From an uncultured Bacteroidales bacterium (GTDB lineage Bacteria; Bacteroidota; Bacteroidia; Bacteroidales; P3), in NCBI GenBank assembly GCA_946401725.1, contig CAMIVE010000004.1, forward strand, positions 19,668-83,667: a DNA stretch of 64,000 nt, in the 5' to 3' direction. Both the position numbers and the translations under genes were made by a program. Positions 44,048 to 52,893 of the stretch are shown here, piece by piece (the stretch's first letter is position 1; every line of letters begins with the position of its first letter). A model generated the notes under the pieces. It made no database searches, was not told where the DNA came from, and worked only from the letters and a program-made list of their open reading frames with translations.

Positions 44048-44710
44048 TTATCGTTTCAATTTGGCGATGGGGGTTACGCCGTTGCGCACCACATCCTCCA
44101 GTCCGACAGTGATCTCGGTATCCAAAGGCAGGAAGAGATCCACTCGCGAGCCGAATTTGATGAAGCCCAGTTCCTGGTTCTGTTTCACCTTCTCGCCTTC
44201 ACGGGCGTAGCACACTATACGGCGGGCCATCACACCTGCCACCTGACGCATCAGTATCTTTTGTCCGTTGGACAGCAACATACCGACACTGGCGCGTTCA
44301 TTCATAATGGACGACTTGGGATAGGAAGCTACGAAGTAATTGCCTTTATGGTACTTCACATAATCGATAGTTCCGCTGATGGGGTAACGGTTGACGTGGA
44401 CATCGGTACCATACATAAACACGCTGACCATCAGACATTCGCAATTCAGATATTCTTTTTCGAACGTCTGTTCGATGGTGCAGATGGTGCCGTCGGCCGG
44501 AGAGATGAACTGCTCCTCGTCTTCGGTGAAAATACGGTGCGGGATACGGAAGAACGAAGCCAAAGCGATCCAGAATCCGTACATCAACACAATAAGCAGG
44601 TAGTTGAAGAAATTCAACGGACGACCGAACACCACCATCGCCACCGTAATGGCGGAAAAGATGAGGAACAGCACTATGAGCAATCGGTAGCCTTCTTTAT
44701 GAATGTACAT
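44048..44710 (-). CDS. psd: Phosphatidylserine decarboxylase (Psd, short type)
   Basis: A 220-residue proenzyme of the archaeal/Bacteroidetes type. Two membrane segments (LLIVLFLIFSAITVAMVVF and FFNYLLIVLMYGFWIALA) start it. FISPADGTICTIE and HVNRYPISGTIDYVKYHKGN hold the catalytic Asp and His regions. The self-cleavage site is at the FGSR of LGFIKFGSRVDLFLPLD, where the Ser becomes the pyruvoyl group. It makes phosphatidylethanolamine from phosphatidylserine at the inner membrane. It lies 38 bases after cdsA, its pathway partner, and carries a GTTTAAAGGTTT-type leader (about 44721-44746). Confidence 0.94.
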   Translation of the reverse strand: MYIHKEGYRLLIVLFLIFSAITVAMVVFGRPLNFFNYLLIVLMYGFWIALASFFRIPHRIFTEDEEQFISPADGTICTIEQTFEKEYLNCECLMVSVFMYGTDVHVNRYPISGTIDYVKYHKGNYFVASYPKSSIMNERASVGMLLSNGQKILMRQVAGVMARRIVCYAREGEKVKQNQELGFIKFGSRVDLFLPLDTEITVGLEDVVRNGVTPIAKLKR

Positions 44711-44748
44711 TGCAGGGTTATAAGTTTAAAGGTTTAATAGGTTTTATA

Positions 44749-45627
44749 TTACAATTGACAGACAACCATATACGCCACAATGAATGGGGCGGTCATCAAC
44801 AGGCTGTCGAAACGGTCGAGGATTCCGCCGTGACCGGGCATGATCTTGCCGCTGTCTTTCACACCGCAATAGCGTTTGAACATCGACTCCACCAAGTCAC
44901 CCAGTGTACCGATGACACTGCATACCAATGCCACCGCCGTCCAGTCGACCCGGTCGAAATTGAGCGCACGGGTATCGAACAGGGGTCCGATGAGAAGGGC
45001 TGTGGCGATGCAGCAAAGGGCGCCGCCCATCGTACCTTCCCAAGTTTTGTTGGGCGAATGGCGTTCCCACATCTTATGTTTCCCCAGCAGCATGCCTGTC
45101 AGATAGGCAAAGGTGTCGTTGACCCAGATCAAGATGAACACCATCATGATCAATCCCGCACTTTCATTCTGGATATGGGTCATCAGTGCCAACGGGGTCA
45201 TCACCCACAGCGAAGGCAACAGCGTGTATCCTATAGTGGAGAACGGCTGTTCGTCTTCACGCCAGAGCTGCACCAGGAAGACAACCAGCCACAAGGCAAG
45301 CAACAATGCCGGCAGCATACTCAAGTCGGTTCCATAGAAATAGTTGTCGCCATTCAACCACAGCAATAAAACGAGGTAGGTCGGGATAGCGACGGCATAA
45401 GCCATAGGCTTGTTCACAACCACCCCTTTCTTGGTCAGGTTGGCGGTCACCTCATGGATGCCGATGATGCCGATGATAAAGAACACCGTGCTGAAGATGA
45501 AATTACCAATGGTTTGGTCCTGGTATTGGTTACCATTGCCTCCCAGCAGCTGTCCGGAATAAATCGATCCTACAACGATAAGCACGTATACCGCGCCGCT
45601 CAACGTCCGTGTCAAGAATTTACTCAT
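44749..45627 (-). CDS. cdsA: Phosphatidate cytidylyltransferase (CDP-diglyceride synthase)
   Basis: A 292-residue membrane enzyme with about seven to eight transmembrane segments (LSGAVYVLIVVGSIYSGQLL, LPALLLALWLVVFLVQLW, ALICSVIGTLGDL-like region). The family signature is SMFKRYCGVKDSGKIMPGHG followed by GILDRFDSL, and HSPNKTWEGTMGGAL is the inner conserved loop. It activates phosphatidic acid with CTP to give CDP-diacylglycerol, the precursor of all phospholipids here. It lies between the LUD gene (62 bases upstream) and psd. Confidence 0.96.
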   Translation of the reverse strand: MSKFLTRTLSGAVYVLIVVGSIYSGQLLGGNGNQYQDQTIGNFIFSTVFFIIGIIGIHEVTANLTKKGVVVNKPMAYAVAIPTYLVLLLWLNGDNYFYGTDLSMLPALLLALWLVVFLVQLWREDEQPFSTIGYTLLPSLWVMTPLALMTHIQNESAGLIMMVFILIWVNDTFAYLTGMLLGKHKMWERHSPNKTWEGTMGGALCCIATALLIGPLFDTRALNFDRVDWTAVALVCSVIGTLGDLVESMFKRYCGVKDSGKIMPGHGGILDRFDSLLMTAPFIVAYMVVCQL

Positions 45628-45689
45628 GTTTCTGTTTGGTAATGTTGTATGTTTCGTGATGTTTAAAGTTTAACAAAAGAGATAGCCAA

Positions 45690-46310
45690 TCAGTCTTCGT
45701 CCTCGATCAGTATGAGATAGAGTTTCTGCTGCCCCTTGCGGTAGGTGTAGCTGCCCGGATGGGTAAGCATCAGGCTGTCGGGGAAGTGGGGATAGAGCAT
45801 TTTCAGCCGTTCGTTGGCCGATTCCCAGTCGGGCACCACTTGCGAAGTGAAGGCCAGCACGATGGTGGCGTCAAAGAGCGCCGTTGTCGTACTGCCCAGT
45901 CCCAGATTGGAGGAGATCACAATGCCTCCCTGCCATGCGGTGAGTGCCTCACACAAGATAGCACCCAACGGATAACGCATAGAGAGGTCACAGGTGCAGC
46001 GGTTCTCGATATCGAGATGTCCCAGGAAACTGGTAAGGTTCTCGCTGGCACAGCCGATGACGACATCGCCATGCCGATGCTGGATATCGAGGATGCGGTT
46101 GCGAATATCCGCCTCGTTGTAGCAGTAATACATCGTTCCGCCGCGACGGGTGAAGTTCTGGGCAAACAGCACGCTGAGGTCTTCATTGTCGGCGTTGATG
46201 AAGGTGTTGCCTTCCGCTGCCGACAACGCAGGATTGTCAATGCTGTTCTTGTTGATCAGCGCGTCGCGTATTTCTTTCAGAACCTGTTCTTTCAGTCGGT
46301 TGTCTTTCAT
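45690..46310 (-). CDS. LUD domain protein (LutC/YkgG-like)
   Basis: A 206-residue single-domain LUD protein. DLSVLFAQNFTRRGGTMYYC, VIGCASENLTSFLGHL, LGAILCEALTAWQGGIVISS and FTSQVVPDWESANE follow the LutC pattern. In the Lut system LutC works with the iron-sulfur proteins LutA and LutB in lactate oxidation. No lutA or lutB lies here, so a different or housekeeping role is likely. The gene sits in the widely shared Bacteroidetes order rsfS-ftsH-LUD-cdsA-psd and starts 11 bases after ftsH. Confidence 0.88.
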   Translation of the reverse strand: MKDNRLKEQVLKEIRDALINKNSIDNPALSAAEGNTFINADNEDLSVLFAQNFTRRGGTMYYCYNEADIRNRILDIQHRHGDVVIGCASENLTSFLGHLDIENRCTCDLSMRYPLGAILCEALTAWQGGIVISSNLGLGSTTTALFDATIVLAFTSQVVPDWESANERLKMLYPHFPDSLMLTHPGSYTYRKGQQKLYLILIEDED

Positions 46311-46321
46311 AGAACCGTGGA

Positions 46322-48466
46322 TTATGTGGTTTGGTTGGATTCGGTTGTGTCTGTTGCTGTCTGACGGCTCTCATCGGACGATTCCGTGGCGGTGGCCGGT
46401 TCGGCCGCGTCCGTATGGTCCGAGCCGTCCCGTTTCTCGTCGGCCCAGGGGCGTTTGCCATAGATACCCTCCACGTCCTCGCGGAAGATCACCTCCCGTT
46501 CGAAGAGCAGCTGCGCCAGCTGGTCGAGTTTCTCGCGATTGTCAAGGATAATCTGTTTGGCGCGTTGATAGGCTTCCTCCACCATGCGTTTCACTTCACC
46601 GTCGATATCCTCGTTGGTCTTCTCACTGAAAGGCTTGGTGAAGTTCCACTCACTCTGACCCGTGGAGTCGTAATAGCTGATATTGCCCACCTTGGGACTC
46701 ATACCGTAGTAGACCACCAACGAGAAGGCCATCTTGGTGGCACGTTCCAAGTCGTTGAGAGCTCCCGTGGAGATACGTCCGAAGACGATCTCTTCGGCCG
46801 CACGTCCCGCCACGAGGGAAGTGATCTCGTCGAAGAGTTGTTCATAGGTGGTGATTTGACGCTCCTCGGGCAGATACCATGCAGCGCCCAGCGCCTTGCC
46901 ACGCGGCACGATGGTGACCTTGACTAGCGGATTGCCCCAGCGCAGCAGCCAGCTGACCGAGGCATGTCCCGATTCATGGTAGGCGATGGTGCGTTTCTCT
47001 TCGGTGGTGATGACCTTGGAGCGTTTCTCCAAGCCGCCGATGATGCGGTCGATAGCGTCCAGAAAATCCTGTTTCTCGATCACCTTCTTATCCTTGCGTG
47101 CAGCACAGAGCGCCGCCTCGTTGCAGACATTGGCGATATCGGCACCCGAGAAACCGGGGGTCTGCTTGGAGAGGAAGTCTTTGTCGATATCGGAACCCAG
47201 TTTAAGGCCTTTCATGTGGACCTCGAAGATCGCCTTACGTTCTTCGATGTCGGGGAGTTCCACGTAAATCTGGCGGTCGAAACGGCCAGCGCGGAGCAGT
47301 GCCTTGTCAAGCACATCGGCGCGGTTGGTGGCAGCCATAACGATGACGCCGTTGTTGGTTCCGAAGCCGTCCATCTCGGTGAGCAGCTGGTTGAGGGTGT
47401 TCTCACGTTCGTCGTTGGCGTTGCTCAGTCCGCTGCGTCCGCGGGCGCGTCCCACCGCATCGATCTCGTCGATGAAGATGATACAGGGGGCTTTCTTCTT
47501 GGCCTCCTCGAAGAGGTCGCGGACACGCGAAGCGCCTACGCCGACGAACATCTCCACAAAATCGCTGCCCGACATGGAGAAGAAGGGCACGTTGGCCTCG
47601 CCGGCGACAGCTTTTGCCAGCAGCGTCTTACCGGTACCCGGAGGACCCACCAGCAGCACCCCTTTGGGTATCTTGCCGCCCAGCGCGGTATATTTCTTGG
47701 GATTCTTCAGGAAATCGACCACTTCCATCACCTCCTCCTTGGCACCCGCCAGACCGGCGACATCCTTGAAGGAGACATTGGTCGATGTCTTCCCATCATA
47801 AATTTTGGCTTTTGACTTGCCCACACTGAAGATGCCGCCGCCACCGCCGCCCATCTGTTTGTTAGCCACGCGGCTCATGATGACGAAGAAAAGCACCAGC
47901 ATCAGCAGGGGACCGAACCAGTAGAGCATCTTCTCCCAGGTATGGTCACTTTCGCGGGCGCTGATCTCGATATGGCTGTCCCGGCGGATCTGGTTGACAC
48001 GCTCGGTGGCGATATAGCCGTTGCTGTCACGCAGTCCTGCCGTGTCCCGTTCGAAATTCTGTTCCGCCACCCGGTCCAGGTCGGATTTGAAACTTTCGAC
48101 ATCGACAAATTTATAAGTGTAGTGGCCGGCTTTCTTCAAGTCGCTGCTACCTTTTGTCAAGTCGCGGTAGGCGGTGTCGTTTTTCAGCGACTGCTCCTTG
48201 ATATAAATTTCGGCGTATTCCTTGTCGACGACCACAATCTTCTCCTGGTCGCCTTTGCGGAGAATCTCGTCCAGCTTACTCCATTTGATGTCCTTGGACT
48301 GTCCGCTGCCGTTGCCTCCGAGCAAAACGCCTCCAAGCGAGACGATGATGATGGCGTAGATGACATACATGAACCAGTCGGATCGCTTGGGCGTATTTTT
48401 TTTCTTTCCTTGGTTACCGTTGGGTAACGGTCTCTGGGGGTCGTTATTTCTTTTGTTCTCGTCCAT
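46322..48466 (-). CDS. ftsH: ATP-dependent zinc metalloprotease FtsH
   Basis: A 714-residue membrane-anchored AAA protease. TM1 ([20 protein letters not shown]) and TM2 ([20 protein letters not shown]) flank a ~130-residue periplasmic domain. Walker A is GPPGTGKT at 274-281, followed by [13 protein letters not shown], the second region of homology, and the zinc site HESGH near residue 498. A Glu/Thr-rich tail ends it. It degrades misfolded membrane proteins and regulators. I chose ATG 48466 because the longer frame (from 48580) would overlap rsfS and has no family-like N-terminus. The leader carries AACCTTTTCAACTTTTCAACCC. Confidence 0.96.
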   Translation of the reverse strand: MDENKRNNDPQRPLPNGNQGKKKNTPKRSDWFMYVIYAIIIVSLGGVLLGGNGSGQSKDIKWSKLDEILRKGDQEKIVVVDKEYAEIYIKEQSLKNDTAYRDLTKGSSDLKKAGHYTYKFVDVESFKSDLDRVAEQNFERDTAGLRDSNGYIATERVNQIRRDSHIEISARESDHTWEKMLYWFGPLLMLVLFFVIMSRVANKQMGGGGGGIFSVGKSKAKIYDGKTSTNVSFKDVAGLAGAKEEVMEVVDFLKNPKKYTALGGKIPKGVLLVGPPGTGKTLLAKAVAGEANVPFFSMSGSDFVEMFVGVGASRVRDLFEEAKKKAPCIIFIDEIDAVGRARGRSGLSNANDERENTLNQLLTEMDGFGTNNGVIVMAATNRADVLDKALLRAGRFDRQIYVELPDIEERKAIFEVHMKGLKLGSDIDKDFLSKQTPGFSGADIANVCNEAALCAARKDKKVIEKQDFLDAIDRIIGGLEKRSKVITTEEKRTIAYHESGHASVSWLLRWGNPLVKVTIVPRGKALGAAWYLPEERQITTYEQLFDEITSLVAGRAAEEIVFGRISTGALNDLERATKMAFSLVVYYGMSPKVGNISYYDSTGQSEWNFTKPFSEKTNEDIDGEVKRMVEEAYQRAKQIILDNREKLDQLAQLLFEREVIFREDVEGIYGKRPWADEKRDGSDHTDAAEPATATESSDESRQTATDTTESNQTT

Positions 48467-48509
48467 TGAAGGGTTGAAAAGTTGAAAAGGTTCGAAAAAG
48501 AGTTGAATA

Positions 48510-48893
48510 CTATGATGCGGTAGTGGGATATGGGGTGGAGACACCGTCGGCCCAAAGTTCTTCAAGACGGTAGTGCTCACGCTTGTCTTTCAAGAAAATA
48601 TGGACAACCATGTCAAAGTAGTCCATCAGGATCCATTCGGCGTTATCGTAGCCTTCCACCTTGTGAGGGTTATAACCCGTGGCTTTCTTGATGGTTTCAA
48701 AGACACCGTCGCTGATGGCGCTGACATGAGAAGGCACATTGCCGCTGCAGATGACAAAGAAGTCCGTAGGTGCCGATGTCACACCTCTCAAATCCAGCAA
48801 CCGGATGTCCAGTCCTTTTTTATTGTCGATACCTTGCGCCGCAAGCCGCGCAAGTACTTCACTTTCAGATATTTTATTGTTCGTTTTCGGCAT
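48510..48893 (-). CDS. rsfS: Ribosomal silencing factor RsfS
   Basis: A 127-residue RsfS/Iojap protein. KKGLDIRLLDLRGVTSAPTD, FFVICSGNVPSHVSAISDGV and GYNPHKVEGYDNAEWILMDY are diagnostic, and MVVHIFLKDKREHYRLEELW ends the domain. It binds ribosomal protein uL14 and blocks subunit joining when nutrients are low. It opens a minus-strand operon with ftsH, LUD, cdsA and psd, driven by a TATTTTTG element 23 bases upstream. Confidence 0.95.
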   Translation of the reverse strand: MPKTNNKISESEVLARLAAQGIDNKKGLDIRLLDLRGVTSAPTDFFVICSGNVPSHVSAISDGVFETIKKATGYNPHKVEGYDNAEWILMDYFDMVVHIFLKDKREHYRLEELWADGVSTPYPTTAS

Positions 48894-48915
48894 ATATATA
48901 ATTTGTTCAAAATTG

Positions 48916-48923
48916 CAAAAATA
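48916..48923 (-). promoter_or_regulatory. -7 element of the rsfS-ftsH operon
   Basis: Minus-strand TATTTTTG matches TAnnTTTG, 23 bases before the rsfS start. The -33 region is an A/T-rich run without a clear TTG. Confidence 0.7.
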
Positions 48924-48966
48924 CGAAAAAAAAACGAAATACCGCTTAAGGAGGCAGCGAAATGCA

Positions 48967-48994
48967 AAAAAACGACTCCCGAAGGGGTCGTTTT
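48967..48994 (-). terminator. Terminator after tsaE
   Basis: AAAACGAC-t-CCC, loop gaa, GGG-g-TCGTTTT pairs with a small internal mismatch and is followed on the minus strand by further T residues. It lies about 54 bases after the tsaE stop and separates the two minus-strand operons. Confidence 0.8.
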
Positions 48995-49047
48995 AGAGTG
49001 GTTTGAAGGCTCGTGCCTTTGGAAAATTGCCTAAACTAAAGGTACTG

Positions 49048-49479
49048 TCATCCCTGAGAGGCATCGACAGTCTGGGCCTCGAGGGTGCGTACCCCATGGT
49101 CTTCGACTATCTCGATACGCAGGTAGTGGTCGGGGAGCAGCGGTTCGATTTTCTCAGTCCATTCGGTGAAGCAATAGCATCCGGAGTAGAAATATTCTTC
49201 ATAGCCGATATCGTAGGCTTCGTCCAGCTTCTTCAAGCGGTAGAAATCGAAGTGATACACCGGTTCGCCCATACGGTCGGCATATTCGTTGACAATGGCG
49301 AAGGTGGGGCTACAAACATTCTGACTCACACCGAGTTGCGCACACAATTCCTTGATGAGGGTCGTTTTGCCGACACCCATAGCGCCGAAAAAGGCATAGA
49401 AGCGCTCCTCGGGGAAGTCGTGCAGCAACTGCTGCGCCACCTGTGGCAATTCCTGAAGAGTATAGAAGGTTGTCTTCAA
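49048..49479 (-). CDS. tsaE: tRNA threonylcarbamoyladenosine biosynthesis ATPase TsaE
   Basis: A 143-residue P-loop protein with YAFFGAMGVGKTTLIKELCA (Walker A), SPTFAIVNEY, and VYHFDFYRLKKLDEAYDIGY with the conserved DxYR-like motif. LRIEIVEDHGVRTLEAQTV ends it. TsaE hydrolyses ATP to reset the TsaB-TsaD complex during t6A synthesis; TsaD is encoded at 10809-11816. It lies 12 bases downstream of the DUF4293 gene and is the last gene of its operon, before a terminator. Confidence 0.95.
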   Translation of the reverse strand: MKTTFYTLQELPQVAQQLLHDFPEERFYAFFGAMGVGKTTLIKELCAQLGVSQNVCSPTFAIVNEYADRMGEPVYHFDFYRLKKLDEAYDIGYEEYFYSGCYCFTEWTEKIEPLLPDHYLRIEIVEDHGVRTLEAQTVDASQG

Positions 49480-49491
49480 TGTCGAAGGGGA

Positions 49492-50058
49492 TTAACGCAG
49501 CCGGTCGGCAGCACGCACCTTGATTTCGTCTTTTCTGATGGCGCGCTGAGCCAAGTAAAGCAGTATCAGGGTCACAATGGGGATGATGGTGCCCGGAGCC
49601 CACATATTGACATCGATGGCTGCTCCGCCATAGCCGAGCTGCTGGATCACATGGAGGTAACCTCCATCACCGCTGATACCGTTGATAGCCCAGAAGAAGA
49701 GCAGGAAAAGGTAAATCACATTGAGCAAGGCGCCACAAGCCACCACACGCATCTGCAGGATGCGGTTCTTGAAAAGGAAGATGCTGACCAGAGCCACCAG
49801 TCCGATGGCGCCGGCCATGACGGCAAGCACCCATCCGCCGTTGAGCTTGGCCAAGTCCTGACCGATATAGGTAAGATTCATGATGTCTTTGCTGTCGGAG
49901 CTATAAACACTCTCGTGGTTGGTGAGATTCAGCTCGGAGACGACATCGCCGTTGCCCATGGGGTTGGTAAGGGTGTAGGTGGCAATGGGGAATTTGAACA
50001 ACATGACGATGCCTACAACGGCAAGGACAAGAAAGAAAGATTGAATTCGTTGAAGCAT
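49492..50058 (-). CDS. DUF4293 four-TM membrane protein
   Basis: A 188-residue inner-membrane protein. MLQRIQSFFLVLAVVGIVML is the characteristic start of DUF4293, a Bacteroidetes-only family. Four hydrophobic segments are visible, including VLAVMAGAIGLVALVSIFLF, VACGALLNVIYLFLLFFWAI and TIIPIVTLILLYLAQRAIRK. Function is unknown. It is cotranscribed with tsaE (12 bases) and follows the DoxX-type gene by 53 bases, where an AAACTTTTAAAC leader occurs. Confidence 0.88.
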   Translation of the reverse strand: MLQRIQSFFLVLAVVGIVMLFKFPIATYTLTNPMGNGDVVSELNLTNHESVYSSDSKDIMNLTYIGQDLAKLNGGWVLAVMAGAIGLVALVSIFLFKNRILQMRVVACGALLNVIYLFLLFFWAINGISGDGGYLHVIQQLGYGGAAIDVNMWAPGTIIPIVTLILLYLAQRAIRKDEIKVRAADRLR

Positions 50059-50111
50059 GGATAGTGAAATGATTAAAAGTTTAAAAGTTTGGATATTTGA
50101 GACGCCGAAAG

Positions 50112-51299
50112 CTATTTGATTTCCTCGAAGGGGAAGTTTTTGATTTTCTCGACATTATTGTAGTGCCATTTGCCTTGGACCACCGCGTTGCGCATAAGTA
50201 TGAATCCGGGGTTGCTGCGCAGCATGGTCTCGATGGCTTTCTCGTCACCGAAGTAATAGTCGACAGGCATCAGTTTGTTATTGTAGAGGAACTGCAGCAA
50301 CGTGGCCTCCTGGGCGTCATCATCGGTCTCGCTCTCTTTCACAAAGGCGAGAACGGCAAAACGCACGCCCTTCTCCTCGGCAACCTTCTTGACTTCGGCA
50401 ATGGCTTCCACCCCTTTCTTGTCGATCTTGTCGATATGGTGAATGGTGCAGAGGAGCACCGGTTCGTGAGTGGCCGCAATAAGGTCGAAAGTCATATCCA
50501 TCCCGTCACGATCCTGGGCAAAGAAACCGTCAGCCTTGACATCATAGGGATCTTTGGTGACAATGGTATCCATCTGCCAGGTGTCGGTGCTGTCGTTAAG
50601 GATGTATTTGTATTGCTCCCACTCGGTCATGTTGAACGTTTGGGTTTCGCCGGTCTTTGTGTTTTTGTAGGTGGCGATATTGATGACAGGAAGTCCCTCT
50701 TCGATATTGTCAATCATCTTGTTGCCCACCTTCCAGGCGCGGAAGTCGAGAACCGGCTCGTTCTTGATGTTGTAAATGCCGAAAATCAGCATGGCGGCGA
50801 TAGCGGCAAGGCTGACAAGGATATCCCGTTCCAGCCGCTTGCGGCGGGGCCAGCGACGAGTGAGGAAGATATAGACGGTGGGAATGTCGAGTATCACATT
50901 TTTCCAGAACGTTTCCCAGTTGGTGAGTTTCCAGAAATCGCCGAAGCAACCGCAATCGCTCACTTTGTTGGAAATGGCATCATACAGCGTGGTGCAAGTG
51001 AAGAAGGTCATCATCAACAGCAGCAGCCATGCCGTCAGCTTCCGGAACGAGCCGGTCAGGAGCAGCACACCGACCAGAAATTCGGCGATGATGAGTGTCA
51101 TGGAGAGCACCGGCGCCAGCGGGACGAAGCCCGTGAACGAGATGCCGAAGAAATTCCAGGCGGTCATGTATTCTTCCACCTTGAAGGCGGTTCCGAGTGG
51201 GTCAACCCCTTTGGTGAAGCTGCTGAAAAGGAACACCAGGCCCACAAACCAGCGGGCGATGTAGCGAAGGGTTACGGTAGTTTTATTTTCCTGTATCAT
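50112..51299 (-). CDS. BT_3928-like DoxX/MauE family membrane protein
   Basis: A 395-residue protein. The first ~150 residues are a four-helix DoxX/MauE membrane domain (YIARWFVGLVFLFSSFTKGV, LSMTLIIAEFLVGVLLLTGS, LTAWLLLLMMTFFTCTTLYD) with a CGCFGDFWKLTNWETFWKN loop. A further membrane helix (DILVSLAAIAAMLIFGIYN) precedes a ~200-residue soluble domain with a thioredoxin-like look (GVRFAVLAFVKESETDDDAQ). The vicinal cysteines suggest redox activity linked to the respiratory or disulfide system, but this is inference. Its ATG overlaps the DUF1599 stop (ATGA), so the two are translationally coupled. Confidence 0.85.
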   Translation of the reverse strand: MIQENKTTVTLRYIARWFVGLVFLFSSFTKGVDPLGTAFKVEEYMTAWNFFGISFTGFVPLAPVLSMTLIIAEFLVGVLLLTGSFRKLTAWLLLLMMTFFTCTTLYDAISNKVSDCGCFGDFWKLTNWETFWKNVILDIPTVYIFLTRRWPRRKRLERDILVSLAAIAAMLIFGIYNIKNEPVLDFRAWKVGNKMIDNIEEGLPVINIATYKNTKTGETQTFNMTEWEQYKYILNDSTDTWQMDTIVTKDPYDVKADGFFAQDRDGMDMTFDLIAATHEPVLLCTIHHIDKIDKKGVEAIAEVKKVAEEKGVRFAVLAFVKESETDDDAQEATLLQFLYNNKLMPVDYYFGDEKAIETMLRSNPGFILMRNAVVQGKWHYNNVEKIKNFPFEEIK

Positions 51300-51856
51300 T
51301 TTGTGTTTATATTATCATGTTGTTCATCGATCCGAATCAGACAGAAGAAGGAGTAGTTGATGATGTCCATATAGCCTCCTTCCACCCCTTCGGAAATCAG
51401 GGTCTGTCCGTCGTTGTCTTCTATCTGCTTGATGCGTTTCAGCTTCATCAGGATGAGGTCGGTCATGGAGCTGACGCGCATCTGGCGCCAGGCCTCGCCG
51501 TAGTCGTGGTTCTTGTCGAGCATCAGGTTCACGGTGCGGCGCAGATGCTTGTCGTACTGTTCCAGCGCCGTTTCGATAGGCAGTTCGGTCGGAAGGTCGG
51601 CCGGGGCATGCAGCTGGATAAGCGCCATGACGGCGTAGTTGACCATGGCGATATATTCACCGCGCACATCGTCGCCGATTTTGTTCTCGCCCGTCTCTTC
51701 GATACTGCGTATGCGGTTGGCCTTGATGAAAATCTGGTCGGTAAGCGACGGCAGCCGCAGGATACGCCACGAGGTGCCGTAGTCGCGGGTCTTCTTTTCG
51801 TAGATTTCTCGGCAACGCTTGATTTCTATTTCGAATTGTTCTTCTGTTCGGGACAT
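51296..51856 (-). CDS. DUF1599 protein with two tandem homologous halves
   Basis: A 186-residue, soluble, helical protein made of two repeats of ~85 residues. KKTRDYGTSWRILRLPSLTD in the first half aligns with DKNHDYGEAWRQMRVSSMTD in the second, and GEYIAMVNYAVMALIQL aligns with GGYMDIINYSFFCLIRI. DUF1599 is distantly related to MazG-like nucleotide pyrophosphohydrolases, so a housecleaning NTPase is plausible but unproven. It heads the minus-strand operon with DoxX, DUF4293 and tsaE, and is divergent from folP. A sense-strand AAACTCTTAAACCC leader precedes the ATG. Confidence 0.85.
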   Translation of the reverse strand: MSRTEEQFEIEIKRCREIYEKKTRDYGTSWRILRLPSLTDQIFIKANRIRSIEETGENKIGDDVRGEYIAMVNYAVMALIQLHAPADLPTELPIETALEQYDKHLRRTVNLMLDKNHDYGEAWRQMRVSSMTDLILMKLKRIKQIEDNDGQTLISEGVEGGYMDIINYSFFCLIRIDEQHDNINTK

Positions 51857-51978
51857 GGTGGAGTTTGTGGGTTTAAGAGTTTAAGTGCTGATTAGCTAAA
51901 ACACTGACAGTTTAATAGTTATAAAAAATCCATATATATAAAACAATTAAAGAACGTGTGTCGCGTTATTTTATTGTC

Positions 51979-52878
51979 ATGTACGAAAATAATTCTTTCT
52001 CTCCATTCACGATACGCTTCGGCGGACGGCTGGTGCGGTTCGACCGGCCGGCGGTGATGGGCATCCTCAATGCCACGCCCGACTCATTCTACGACGGGGG
52101 GCAGCATCTGGACCCCTCCCAATGGGCTTCACATGCGTTGCGGATGCACGAAGAAGGTGCCGATATCATCGACATCGGGGTGGTCTCGACCCGTCCGGGG
52201 GCGCAGCTGCTGTCGCCCGAAGTGGAGACGGAACGGCTGGTTCCCGTAGTAAAGGCTGTACGCAAGGCATTGCCGTCGGCATTGATCTCGGTCGACACCT
52301 GCTATGCACTGCCCGCACGTGCTGCCGTGGAGGCAGGGGCCAACATGGTCAACGACATCAGCGGCGGCGCCTTCGACGAGGCGATGTTCTCCACCGTGGC
52401 CGAACTACAGGTCCCTTACGTACTGATGCACAATCTGGGAACGCCCGACCACATGCAGGACAACCCCCATTACGACGACATCTTCCAAGAGGTGGTCCGC
52501 TACTTCTCCGAACGGCTGGACCGCCTGCACCGCATAGGAGTGGCCGATGTGGTGATAGACCCCGGTTTCGGATTCTCCAAAACACTGGAACACAACTACC
52601 AACTCTTCGCCTGCCTCTCCCAACTCCGCCTGCTCTTCCCTGCCACGCCACTACTGGTGGCCATCTCGCGCAAATCGATGATCTACAAGCTACTTCAAAC
52701 CACACCTTCCGACGCCTTGACCGGAACCACGGCGCTCCATGCCGCCGCCCTGCTGGCAGGGGCGCAGATGCTCCGTGTCCACGACGTGAAGGAGGCCCGC
52801 CAAACCATCGAAGTCATCGGCCAGCTCTGCCGCTGCGCCCAGGCCTCCCCTACTGCCCACCCATTGTCCAACCGATAA
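51979..52878 (+). CDS. folP: Dihydropteroate synthase
   Basis: A 299-residue TIM-barrel enzyme. VMGILNATPDSFYDGGQ is the pterin-site signature, followed by IIDIGVVSTRPGAQLLSPEV. The usual DIGGESTRPGA loop reads GVVSTRPGA here, an unusual substitution next to the sulfonamide-binding loop. VNDISGG, VDTCYALPA, DPGFGFSKTLEHNYQL and VAISRKSMI complete the active site. It joins 6-hydroxymethyl-dihydropterin pyrophosphate with p-aminobenzoate. I chose ATG 51979; a GTG at 51958 would add seven residues. It is followed by cdaA after 15 bases. Confidence 0.95.
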   Translation: MYENNSFSPFTIRFGGRLVRFDRPAVMGILNATPDSFYDGGQHLDPSQWASHALRMHEEGADIIDIGVVSTRPGAQLLSPEVETERLVPVVKAVRKALPSALISVDTCYALPARAAVEAGANMVNDISGGAFDEAMFSTVAELQVPYVLMHNLGTPDHMQDNPHYDDIFQEVVRYFSERLDRLHRIGVADVVIDPGFGFSKTLEHNYQLFACLSQLRLLFPATPLLVAISRKSMIYKLLQTTPSDALTGTTALHAAALLAGAQMLRVHDVKEARQTIEVIGQLCRCAQASPTAHPLSNR

Positions 52879-52893
52879 AAACAACCGTTCACC

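Noticed and set aside
48467..48580. Longer N-terminus of FtsH
   Set aside because: It would overlap rsfS and translate the AACCTTTTCAACTTTT leader; ATG 48466 gives the normal FtsH start.
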